A stretch of DNA of 64,000 nucleotides from Hedera helix (lineage: Eukaryota; Streptophyta; Magnoliopsida; Apiales; Araliaceae), in assembly GCA_947179155.2 (NCBI GenBank), contig OX359286.1:8892501-8956500 (forward strand), in the 5' to 3' direction. The position numbers were made by a program, and so were the translations under genes. Within the stretch, counting starts at the first letter, position 1; every line of letters starts with the position of its first letter. Shown piece by piece: positions 22,753 through 33,000 of this stretch. The notes under the pieces were generated by a model. That model was given only the letters and a program-made list of their open reading frames with translations, ran no database searches and had not been told where the DNA came from.

Positions 22753-22788
22753 TATTATTATTACTATTACTATTATTATTACTATTAC

Positions 22789-22834
<46 letters not shown>
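22664..22834. repeat. (ATT)n-type microsatellite
   Basis: About 170 bp of ATT with ATA and ACT interruptions within the Helitron. It accounts for the poly-Asn and poly-Ile/Tyr reading frames across this stretch. Confidence 0.95.
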
Positions 22835-22838
<4 letters not shown>

Positions 22839-23051
22839 AGTGGTGAATTTGGTTTGGACGAAAAATGTGAGTGGATAGATTTTTGGAAAAAAAAATGTTG
22901 AATTGGGGGGGAAAATGAGAGATAGATTAGTGACTGTTGGATGTTGAAGCCTAAATTGATTTGAGGCCATTGAATGTTGAAGCCCAAGTTGATTTGAGGC
23001 CGTTAGATGTTGAAGTATTGGGATTTGAACCGCTCTGTTTTATATTATAGA

Positions 23052-23510
23052 TTATAACCCAGCAATTTTGTAAGATAGAACTGTTGTTCTGGAGCTTGTA
23101 TGACTTGATTCATTAAGTTCCTCAAGCTTTGTTGATCTGTATGAATAAAAAATTTAGAGCCCAACAAATAATTCCTCCACTTTGTATTGGCTGATGTGAT
23201 TGCATACAATTCTCTTAAGTAGGTATAAGCAGTTTGCATCATAAGGCATAGTTTCTTGCTGAAATAAGCTACTAGATGTCCATCTTAAAGTAAAACAGCA
23301 CCTATAACAAAGCTTGAAGCATCTTTTTCAATTGTAAAGGGTCTCTCAAAATTTGGCATTGCTAAAACTGAAGTACTGCTGATAGCTAACTTTAATTGTT
23401 GGAGTGCTTGTTCAACTTTATCTCCCCATGCAAAAGCTTCATGTTTCAAAAGTTCAGTTAGGGGGGCAGCTATGGTAGCAAACCTTTTTACAAATTTTAT
23501 GCAATACACA
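23052..23510 (-). pseudogene. Element A RNase H domain, split by the Helitron
   Basis: The region 23285-23509 has FVKRFATIAAPLTELLKHEA and FTIEKDASSFVIGAVLL (the D-A-S start of Ty3 RNase H). The region 23052-23242 has AYTYLRELYAITSANTKWRN, KFFIHTDQQSLRNL and LTKLLGY. The frame stops at the Helitron junction (23051/23052) inside an Asn codon and resumes at 21727 with YEILYKPGKTN. Confidence 0.8.
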
Positions 23511-23583
23511 GTTAAACTTAGGGATCCCTTTACTTATTTGATGTTTTGGAGTCTTAATTTTTGAAAAATCAGGTTGTACCCCT

Positions 23584-24215
23584 TCATGCCCCCATGTAAT
23601 CCATAGTTGTAATAGCAAAGTTGCACTTTGAAAATTTAGCATATAATGAGTGTGATTGTAAACAATTAAGTACTTGAATTAAATGTTGTATATGAGATTG
23701 AAGATCCTCACTGTAAACCAATATGTCATAAAAATATATAATGACAAACTTTCTAAGAAATTTTTGAAAAATAGAATTCATTGTAGCTTGAAATGTGGAT
23801 GGAGCATTGGATAATCCGAATGACATAACTAAAAATTCAAAGTGACCTGAGTGTGTCCTGAATACTGTTTTGTATATGTCTGAAGGTGCCATTCAAATAT
23901 AATGATAGCCAAACCTGAAGTCTATCTTGGAGTAATATTTAGCCCCATGTAGTTCATTAAGTAATTCATCTACTATTGGAATAGAAAATCTATCCTTGAG
24001 AGTAACTGCATTTAGTGCCCTAAAATCAACACATAATCTCTAGGTCCCATTTTTTTTTTACTAGCAAAACTGGAGAACTGTATGGATTGGTACTATGCTG
24101 TATTACTCCAGAATCTAGCATCTTCAAAACCTGTTGCTCAATTTCTATTTTTTTGTAGTGGGGAAATCTGTAGGTCCTTACATTCACAGGTTTGGAATCT
24201 GGTTCCAAAGGTATA
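23584..24215 (-). pseudogene. Element A reverse transcriptase, catalytic motif changed
   Basis: The N-terminal motif block is at 24026-24208 (VLKMLDSGVIQHSTNPYSSP, VLLVKKK), and the palm at 23584-23892 (FRTHSGHFEFLVMSFGLSNA, PSTFQATMN). The catalytic box, normally F-D-D, reads YFYDILVYS, so the first of the paired aspartates is Tyr. Stops separate the two blocks. This RT could not have been active. Confidence 0.8.
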
Positions 24216-24753
24216 TGGTAATCAAATACTCTTTTAGGAAATAACTGAGTAAGTTCAGTAAATAAATCCTTATACTACTCTAATAGGTGATTGATGTCTG
24301 GTATGGGATGGTTAATCCTGCAAGGAATTGTTGGAAGATCTCTAGTTAGTTGGGATGGTGTGGAGCTTTGGAGTGAGAGCATAGATATTTGGTTGTCTGG
24401 TTTCCCCTCAAGCTTTGTTATCAACTGTAGCACATAGCACTGAGCTACCTCATCCTTCTTAAGCAGTTGTTGAAAGCAGTTAGCAAAGATCAATTCAAGT
24501 TCTGAGTTATCTTGAACCCCCTGCAAACTCACTTCATTACCTTTGTAGTGAATTTGATGTAAGCTTGCTTAAAATAAATTGTAAGTTCACCAAATGTTTT
24601 TTGCCATGCTACTCCCAAAACTGCATCAGCTCTATGAAGGTCAATGATATAAAAGCTAGTAGTAAAACATTGTCCTTGTATAATAAAAGGGACTTATTTA
24701 CATTGTCCCAAACAAGTAAGATTATCCCCGTTCTTTACTATGACTGCAAACTG

Positions 24754-25095
24754 CTATGATGGTATGATGTCTAGTCCCAAATATTTTGCCACCCTGGTGT
24801 CCATAAAATTAGGACTACTCCCTCCATCAATGAGGATTTGGAGTGCATTTCCTTGAATATACCCTTGCATCCTTAAACATCTTGAACTATGATTCCCTAT
24901 AAGGGAATTTAATGTTTCTTCTGTAGGTTCCTCAATTTCTTTTTCCTCAGTTGTCTGTGGTTCATCAGTAAAGCCTATAGTAGCCAATTCTTCATAACCC
25001 TCAGGTAAAACCCCTCCAATAGTAATAGGGACATTTGACCTTTACATTTTTGACTCCTATGCCAAGCTTCTTCACAATTATAACATTTCCTTTTT
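24754..25095 (-). pseudogene. Element A zinc knuckle and aspartic protease
   Basis: A CCHC knuckle CYNCEEAWHRSQKC lies at about 25044-25090 (nucleic-acid binding in gag). The protease follows at 24754-24987, with the active-site region LIDGGSSPNFMDTRVAKYLG. The usual DSG triad reads DGG here, so the second residue is changed while the catalytic Asp stays. Frame changes separate the two blocks. Confidence 0.7.
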
Positions 25096-25419
25096 TCAAT
25101 TTTTAATTATCTTTCTATAGGTGTAAGCCTTGTTACAAGAAGTTTGTTATAAGGGTTGTTAGGGGAAAATACATTATTTACCTTATCTGTTTATGTGATA
25201 AGAACATGAAGGACCAGAGCATTTCTAGAACTAGGGACTTGAGGTTGAAAGATTGTGGGTTTAGGTCCCAATATTGAGTTAGTTTGATACATCCTAGGCA
25301 TAAAATTAAGTTATTTACCAAAACCCACCTTCCCCTCATACAATTTAGATAAACCAATAACATGCTAAAGATAAGGTTGGGCTGATATTACCTCGCGTTG
25401 AATATTCCATCTCAGACCT

Positions 25420-25976
25420 CCAATGTAACTTCCTTTAAGGAATGATTATGGAAGACCATGTATCTTATTAGATAGTCTCTGAAATTGAGCTTCGTACTCT
25501 GTTACCGATCCAGTTTGAGTGAATTTTCTTAACTGAGTGTTAGGATCATCAAAAGGTGAAGGTCCACACCTTACTTGTATTTGGTAAGTGAATTCGTGCC
25601 ATGATATGATTTGATGACTAGTCTCCAATCACTTGAACTAGCTAAATGCAGCTCCATTAAAGTGTAATGTCACCAGAGATAACTTGTTATCCTCAGATGT
25701 TTTGTGATACTCAAAATACTTGTTGGCTTTATATAACCAATATGTTGGATCTCCACTCTCAAATATAGGGAAATCAATCTTAGTTATGGGTAAAAATTCA
25801 AGGATTTTGGGGTTAGGTTGTGGATCTAGGGGTGGATGAATATCAAGTCTATTGGGTGGTTGATTATAAATTTCTCTTTGTTCGTGCAACACTGTGGACA
25901 TGGTTTGCCTAAATTGTTGTGAGAAGTTTTAAGTAAATTGATCAAATAATTGTTCAAGCCTAGTAGGATCAATCAT
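25420..25976 (-). pseudogene. Element A gag, broken
   Basis: The likely start is ATG at 25976. The frame shows LPITKIDFPIFESGDPTYWL, KYFEYHKTSEDNKL and, after a stop and a frame change near 25640, a second block (ISWHEFTYQIQVRCG, SVTEYEAQFQRLSNK). This is the standard plant gypsy capsid (Retrotrans_gag) pattern. An early in-frame stop lies about 15 codons after the start. It would form the virus-like particle if intact. Confidence 0.75.
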
Positions 25977-26002
25977 TGTCCTTCTCTCAATGAAAGCACC
26001 AA

Positions 26003-26573
26003 TAAAGCCAACTACTGAACTAGAATTTCATTCAAAGAAAGAAAGGAAGGGAGGAAGAAGAGAAAGATGGGAGGAAGATATTAAATTTCATCATGCCTTT
26101 TCCATTACATAGATTTAGTATTTATAGTCCTTTACTCATCACATAGGTGAGCACAAGCTCGGTTACAAAAACTAACAGAATCTTATCCCAACAGATAGTA
26201 ATGTGATTAGCAAATATTGGCCACTGGATCAATTGCTCTAGCTATTTCCCAGATAGATCATCACTTGTATTTATTCTTTCCTTTCCTGCCCCTAACATAG
26301 TTGTTCATCCAAACTAGTTCCCTCGTAAGCCTTCTAGATCTCCTCAGATCATCCAAAGTTCTCAATTCCTCCATGTCATTGTCCCTATCATCCTGTATGC
26401 GGTCCCCATATTCCTTTATAGCTGAATTTTCCTCCCTTTCAACATGGTCTTCATGATTTTGAACCAACTGTTTTTGTTCTGTTAGTCATGCATCTTCATC
26501 AATTGGTCCATCCTCATTAACTGATTCCAACAGCTCATAGTTATCAAGCTCATCAGGGTTATTGTTTGTAACA
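26003..26573 (-). repeat. Element A 5' LTR
   Basis: 571 bp. On the minus strand it starts TGTTACAAACAATAACC and ends GTTGGCTTTA, where the other copy has the regular TTCA. A TATA-like CTATAAATA is at 26119-26127 (minus). The primer binding site follows at once on the left. Confidence 0.9.
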
Positions 26574-27970
26574 CTAATAAATAAATCCATTGTAGATTTT
26601 GTTAATGAGGTGGAGTGGTCTCTAGATAGTGTGGCGGATATATTGTCGTACAATGTGCGTTTAAAGATCTTAGCTCAAAAGACGCCAAACCCAAGCTATA
26701 GGGAAAACAAGTTACAATAGGAATGAAACTAAATTAGGTGAGTTTTCTATTACAGCAGCATATAAGTTTATTACTGATTATTTAGGTGATGGTAATAATT
26801 TTGATTGGAGGCTAATTTAGAATTGACAAGGGTATCAGTGGATGCACCTTTTTTTTATGGAAGGTTGTGCAATGATTACCATCTAGATCCCGGCTTCAAA
26901 TGTGTGGTTTGCAGTTTGTGAAGTATGTCATGGTGATGATGAAACAGTTCTTCATGTTCTTAGGGATTGTGTAATAGCCAAGAATTTATGTGTGGAGGGT
27001 CTTTCTAATCACGTGGTTGCTTCTTAGGGAATAATGACTAAGGTTAGAAAGTGGATGGAATTTAATTTAAAATCAAAAGAGATTGTGCAAGGCTACTTTT
27101 GAAGAACTTTGTTTGGAACTTAGTGTTGGATGTTATGGCAGTGGTGGAATAACAAGTGTGGGAGTAATCAAATTGTAGAGATTCCGAATCCTTCAAAGGT
27201 TGTGTTGAATCTTGTAAATATTAATAGGCAATCTCTTAATTTAGCAGTAAGGTGGGGGAGGTTTAGCAAAGCATGAGCAGTTTGTTAGTTGATGTTTACC
27301 TCTTGATTCATAGGTTAAAATTAATAGTGATAGCGATTTGAAGGGTAATTCAGGGATGGATGGTTGCGGGGGTCTAATTTGTAATGAATGAGGAACTTAG
27401 TTAACGGGTTTATGAAGTTTCTTGCATGGTGTTCGACAAACCATGTGGAGTTATGGGGTGCCTATTATGGGTTGAGTTTGGCTTGGAGTTTGGGATATAA
27501 AAAGGTTATTATAGAGTTGGATCGAATATAGTTAAGCAAAGAAAGAGCCTCCTCATAGAACTACTTCTCAGAGATAGAGTTATAGGCTAAGAGAGCAGTC
27601 TATAGTGAAGTTTTCACAAGTAAACTACTTTTATGCCCTTTCGATGCAGTCTCCGTACTAGCGATTGAGCTACGACTACAATTTCTGAGAAGAGGGGTCA
27701 TTTTCAAACGAAGGCGTGTTGGGTTTTATAATACTTAGTTTAGTTCAGTTTGTGAGCTTATAAATAGAGATTGGTTCATTCAAGTGCAACATGTTTTTTG
27801 CAAGGGTATATGTATGCAAATTGGCTTGCTAATCAGGCAATTGACACTCAGGCCAACTTTTCGTTCCTTGATAGTAGTTCAACTGGATTGCATCTTCTTT
27901 TAGAAAGAGGCTTGGCAGGTGTTGCGCGCTGGCATATGGTTTGTAGTTTTTTTTTCTTTTATATTTTTTG
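26574..27970 (+). pseudogene. LINE zf-RVT and RNase H region, part 2
   Basis: This continues the LINE from 9144 after element A. A zinc-finger segment (CEVCHGDDETVLHVLRDC) is near 26917-26975. An RNase H-like domain starts near 27310 (NSDSDLKGNSGMDGCGGLIC) and ends near 27930 with DWLANQA-like NWLANQAIDTQANFSF. Stops and frameshifts break it, and a roughly 130-bp inverted-repeat insertion sits at 27564-27692. The 3' end is put at about 27970 because coding similarity stops there; no clear poly(A) tail or target duplication was found. Confidence 0.75.
27564..27692. repeat. Small inverted-repeat insertion in the LINE
   Basis: CTTCTCAGA (27564-27572) and its exact complement TCTGAGAAG (27684-27692) bound about 129 bp with no RNase H similarity, inside the LINE RNase H region. 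Likely a MITE. Confidence 0.4.
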
Positions 27971-28056
27971 AGCTTTGGCCCCGTATTTTACCCAAAAATA
28001 TAAAATAAATTAACAAGTGACGTGACAAAACTCTCTCATATAAATTGTAAAAAAGT

Positions 28057-28214
28057 AATGTTAAAAGTCTCAAATTTTTGTTCTCAATTAACATAGTATT
28101 GAATATTTTAATGATCATTTATGGCATTGTCAATCACATGAGATTTATCCAACTAATGTTATGGTGACACATCATTTGAAATACTTTTTGAGACAAAATT
28201 TGAGAATCATAACA
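28057..28214. repeat. Foldback element, about 26-bp arms
   Basis: The arm AATGTTAAAAGTCTCAAATT (28058-28084) pairs with ACAAAATTTGAGAATCATAAC (complement; 28190-28213) with a few mismatches. This is a short AT-rich foldback just beyond the LINE. Confidence 0.5.
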
Positions 28215-29700
28215 TCACCCAATTGTAAAGTCATGCGCTCACTATCATTATTAACTTTTTGAAAATAAATTGAATTATTTTTAAATTTAAAATTGCAAAA
28301 ATAAAACTGATAATTAATAATTATTGTTAAATAATTTGCAAAATTTATCATTATATTTACTAAAATTAAATGATTCAGGTTATTTGATAACCATTGTTTA
28401 CCACCCATGTACTAATCCTCAATTTGATCCCAGAGAACAAATTTCCTTGTGTTATGTTTGTTTATAAAAACATATTTGAAATTAAATTATCTATATTAAT
28501 TTAACACTACTTCAGATTATTTTATCCTATGATGGGGGATTAATAGTCATTTAAATGATTATGTGAACTTTTTTTTTTTTATCAATCCTAAGGCTATTTA
28601 TGTGAAATTATATAATCCTATAAAAAATTTAAGATTAATAATCCCCCTCATTTTAATCTATTAAATGACTTTATAAAACTGATAGTCTAACATTAAAGGA
28701 TTAATAATACCTCTTCAAATGATTGAATAGTACAGAGTGATATTAAATTAAGGTAACTAATCTAATTTTAAATATATTTTTTACAAATAAACAGTCTTAG
28801 AGATCAACCGGTCCAAATTTAATGGACTAGATTTTTTTTCTTGACAAAAAAAATTCTTGGCAAAAAGTGTTTGCATCATGTTTTTGCTCTTTTTAAATCC
28901 GGACCGTTTGATTAACGTGTCATTATGTCAAACTTTGAAGCATGGCAATCTCCAAGTTTAGCTATTAGTGCATGTTTAGTTACTTAGCATTTAAAGTGTG
29001 AAATTTTAAATACATTTGAAAAACTTGTTCATGTAAAAGTAAATTATCCAAATATAGCTTATTCAACTTACAAATATAATATTTAGAACTCAAACCCCCA
29101 ACACACAAAATGTGATGCGGTGCTTTTGAAGATCCAAACACACCGAGTGTGGCCTTGAAAGTTCACTTAAATGAAAATTTTCTTAATACTAAAATAACCT
29201 TTGAAAATAAAACAATATTTTTTCAATATTATGGGCAATATAGTAATGAGTGCTTTTAACACTTTAAATCTCTCACGCTCCTACTTAAACTCCCAAACAA
29301 GGGAATCTACTAGGAAATTACCTTTCCCATCCCTTCTTAAACTCACAAACATGACAAGAAAAAGATAATCATCCCTTCCCGTCCCTCCAAACTCATAAAA
29401 ACAATGTTAGGGGCATTTAAATGTAACCAAAATATTTAAACTCCATACCTTAATCATCCTAATAATAAAGACCAGAGAAAACAGGTAACAAACTACAAAA
29501 AAGGGGAAAGGGAAGATTAAAAATTAAAAAGAGAAGAAAAATGCCAAGTATATGTTTGAAAGAAAGAATTCAACTGGATTTTCAAATTGATCAGCAAATT
29601 TTAAGGACCTAAGTACCAGATGCATTTGAAAACCAGCTAGGAACTTTAATTGCATTTGAAGGCACATTTGTCAAAGAACTCCAAAGTGATGTGATTTAAA
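28215..29700. other. AT-rich intergenic spacer
   Basis: Homopolymer runs and low-complexity AT sequence. No gene or element could be assigned. Confidence 0.5.
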
Positions 29701-30012
29701 TAAAAGCTCTCTGTATATATATAGCTCTGTATAGCAGCTTCTAAAGATACAGGTGAGAAAGATGCAGCTTCTAAAGACACAGGTGGAACATCGTGGAATA
29801 GTTCAGATCATTTCTACCAGCTAATGTACTGCCAAAAAAATTCACTCAAAGCAATAAAACCCCACCAGTAGAAAAACCCGAACTTCTTGAACAATCATAA
29901 CTTGAAATGGCATAGCTTCTTGTTTATGCCGAGGTGCAAAGAAGCACACTCAGTTCCTGATGTTCCTGCTGGTAATGGGGAAAAAACAATATCGGGTTGC
30001 AAGCTGGTTGCT

Positions 30013-30073
30013 TTAATTCTCTATAGGCAATGAATCAGATCTGCATATATCACCACGGCAAAGGGGACATATC
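30013..30073 (-). CDS. RING-H2 gene exon 6 (RING end and stop)
   Basis: Acceptor GAATCCAG|GATATG; stop TAA at 30013-30015. Encodes ICPLCRGDICRSDSLPIEN, with the last two zinc-ligand cysteines. The 3' UTR probably extends to about 29700. There a 28-bp sequence (GCAGCTTCTAAAGA) is repeated at about 29733 and 29764. Confidence 0.88.
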
Positions 30074-33000
30074 CTGGATTCATTATACAAGTTAGACTCA
30101 AAACTTTAGCATCAGTGAATTATCTAGCTGATGGTAAATTAGAATTTTGGCAACAAAAACAGTTAGGTTTCCTAGAATTGCAGTAACTATTTGGATGACA
30201 TGAACTACATCAACAAAAACATATTAGCAAACAGAACGTTGTTATGGCAAAACTATTTAGCTGGTGTGCGTTTATACCTGTGAATCTCCTTCAGCCATTT
30301 GTCTATGCAAGGTCTATGAAATTCATGATGACAAGGTAGTATTCGAACACTGTCCCCTTCCGCATATTCAACAAGGCATATATAACATCTGTTAAATTCA
30401 AGCCGAAGCATAATGATGAGCAAGATGATAAATTGAAAATAAAATAAAAATATTTTATTGAAGTAGGAAGCAGATGCATAAAAATAGTTTCCGACATTTC
30501 AGCTTTTGAAATGTCTGTAATTGTAAAATTACATATGACCTTCCATGCACCAGAAACTCGAGTGGGAAACAATTCCATGATGCCAAAGAGCATTATCTAA
30601 TTGTCAAATATGTTGGAACATGTATATTCAAAGACTGTAATTAGCCTCAACATCGCTGGTTTGAATTCCCATGCTAGGGACAAAAATTACATACTAAAAA
30701 AGGACAGGTATATTCAAAGACTCTCATTAATTTAGGATATCCGAATGTACCTGCCCTAGAAACCTAAATAGAAGGAGTGGTAATGAAAATTGATATGACT
30801 ACCTAACAGCCATCACAATTCATTCTACCAAGCACCTTTTTTTTTTATTGGTATTCTACCAACCCTTAATCAGAAAACTACCAAATTTTAAAATAACGTA
30901 ATCTGCAGGTACTGCACTACTGATCTATGTGACTATGGGAATGATTTCTGTAGTTTCGATATTGATCTCCCCGTGACATAAGTTACATAATTCAGTGAGA
31001 GCTTAATGGCCTGTTTGAGTTTTATTTGGGGGAAGATAAGTTACAGCCTTCCTATTTATTCCGCAGGTAAACAACTGCACTGACCTATGTGACTGGGGAA
31101 CAATTTTTTGTATTTCTGATATTGAGCTCCCTGCGACATAATTCAATAAGAGCTTAATGGCCTGTTTGCGAGTTTTATTTTGGGGGGAAGGGAAGTTGGA
31201 GCCTTCCTACCAAACATTAGAAGGAAACTTCCAACTTTCCCTATCCACCAAAATAAAACTCAAACAGAGGTGTAAAGTAAAGGAAGGTCTCTTTGAGGAG
31301 CCGGCAACATTTTATATCCAATGAGTTTGAGACAAACTATTTCAGCGAAAACCATCCCTTAAAACTACTGCTGGTAGAGTAACACCTTTTTGTTAGAGCT
31401 GTTCTAATAGCCCAATTCAGAAGATTTGGAGGTTGATGACAATAAATGAGAACGTAGTCGAAAAGTTTGAGGGTCTTGGTTCCCAAGATGCTGGCATTTT
31501 TCCATGCCATCTTCAATATTTTCAGGTTGTAGTAGTTCTCTTATTTAAGTGGTAATTTGCGACACCGCCGACACGACATGAACATAACACATGATAAAGG
31601 GTTAATGTTGAGTTTGAACCATTTCATGTTATAAACAAGTCGACACGTTTAACATGAAACTACAATACAACAGTATGATTTGACATTAATAAAAAAGTTT
31701 TTTAAACTTCTTAGATATGCATTTAAGCATGTTAGTGTTATTTATATCTTCTCGTATTGAACACACTGCATTGTTATTTAATAAATAAGTAAAATGTGCA
31801 ATATCATGTTATTCGTACAATGAACTCTGTTTATTAAATGGGTCAATACGTTTAACATGTCTAATAAACAAGGTAGTGTTTGTTTAAACGAGCAGTGTTA
31901 GTGTAGACATGTTTAGTGTAACACAGAACATGACTCGAATATGTCTAACCAACACAAATGCCAGCTCTCCTCATATTACCTTTATAAGTTAACAAGGTAA
32001 ATTAATAAGTTAATAGATTAATACCTTCTACTAATGATTAGGTATTGTCTGATACTGCCATGAGCCAGTACAAAATATACTCATCAACCTTCATTACCCT
32101 AACAAACTAACGATATATACTCAACTAAGAAATTCCTTATATCCCTAACTAGTTGGGATACCATCCAGAAAGATCCATACTACACACAAGATGAATATTA
32201 ATCAATTTTGTTATGTCCTTTTAATAAAGCCCTAGACCCAATATTTTTATCTTTTATTGTATTGCTAAAAACGTCACCATTTAATTGATTATAAATCTCC
32301 ATATGCTTGTATTGCTAAAAGACACAGTAATTGATTTTAATGGAGGTTCAATCTTATACCATCTCCATGTGAAAATGATAGTCCTACTTTTTCTACTTTC
32401 TTAATTCTTTTTGAATATTAAGATTTGCATAGTAATTTAAAAACATAGTTGTTTCAAAAAAAACTATTCTAATAATAAAAATTAGTCTTTAGAGTTTAAT
32501 GTTTTTAAAAAAATTATCCAAAAAATTTAAGCCTAAGCATATCCTATGCAATTAAATGTTACACATTAATTGATTTTAATGGAGGTTCAATCTTATACCA
32601 TCTCCATGTGAAAATGATAGTCCTACTTTTTCTACTTTCTTAATTCTTTTTGAATATTAAGATTTGCATAGTAATTTAAAAACATAGTTGTTTCAAAAAA
32701 AACTATTCTAATAATAAAAATTAGTCTTTAGAGTTTAATGTTTTTAAAAAAATTATCCAGAAAATTTAAGCCTAAGCATATCCTATGCAATTAAATGTTC
32801 GAGGGAAAAAAGAAGTCAACCAAAATAGAAAATTTGCTTTCCAGACAGAGGGAGTACTAAAGACAAAATGATGTAGAACAAGGACGGAGGAAAGAACACA
32901 GGAGACTAAAAGAAGATAAAAGGCTAAAAAGCCACAAGCACAAAGCTTAAAGTTTAATAATATCAATCAATCAATAATAATAGTGATGGATTACAATTGT

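Larger units (their letters stand above)
21728..23051 (-). mobile_element. Non-autonomous Helitron inserted in the RNase H region of element A
   Basis: On the minus strand it starts TCTATAATATAAAACAG and ends GGTTATTCCTAG (CTAG), flanked by A on the 5' side and T on the 3' side, with no target duplication. These are the standard Helitron ends. Just inside the 3' end is a hairpin (plus strand CCGTGTC-TGAA-GGCGCGA, partly decayed). No Rep/helicase is encoded. Removing it joins the two RNase H halves of A in frame. The interior holds a trinucleotide microsatellite, a 37-bp direct repeat (about 22939-23015) and a second, perfect hairpin at 22428-22445. Confidence 0.88.
9145..26573 (-). mobile_element. 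Ty3/gypsy chromovirus element A, with two nested insertions
   Basis: The LTRs are at 9145-9702 (continued at 20165-20182) and 26003-26573. The 5-bp target duplication CTAAT is present at 9140-9144 and 26574-26578. The primer site TTGGTGCTTTCATTG directly abuts the 5' LTR at 26002 and leftward. The order on the minus strand is gag, zinc knuckle, protease, RT, RNase H, integrase and chromodomain-like end. Element B splits the 3' LTR, and a Helitron splits RNase H. Without them A would be about 5.6 kb. Stops, frameshifts and a changed RT catalytic motif make it non-functional. Confidence 0.92.

Noticed and set aside
22522..22987. Open frames with long poly-Asn or poly-Ile/Tyr runs
   Set aside because: They are translations of the (ATT)n microsatellite inside the Helitron.
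27640..27680. tRNA-like A box (minus strand)
   Set aside because: No cloverleaf, T arm or acceptor stem can be built; kept only as a SINE possibility.
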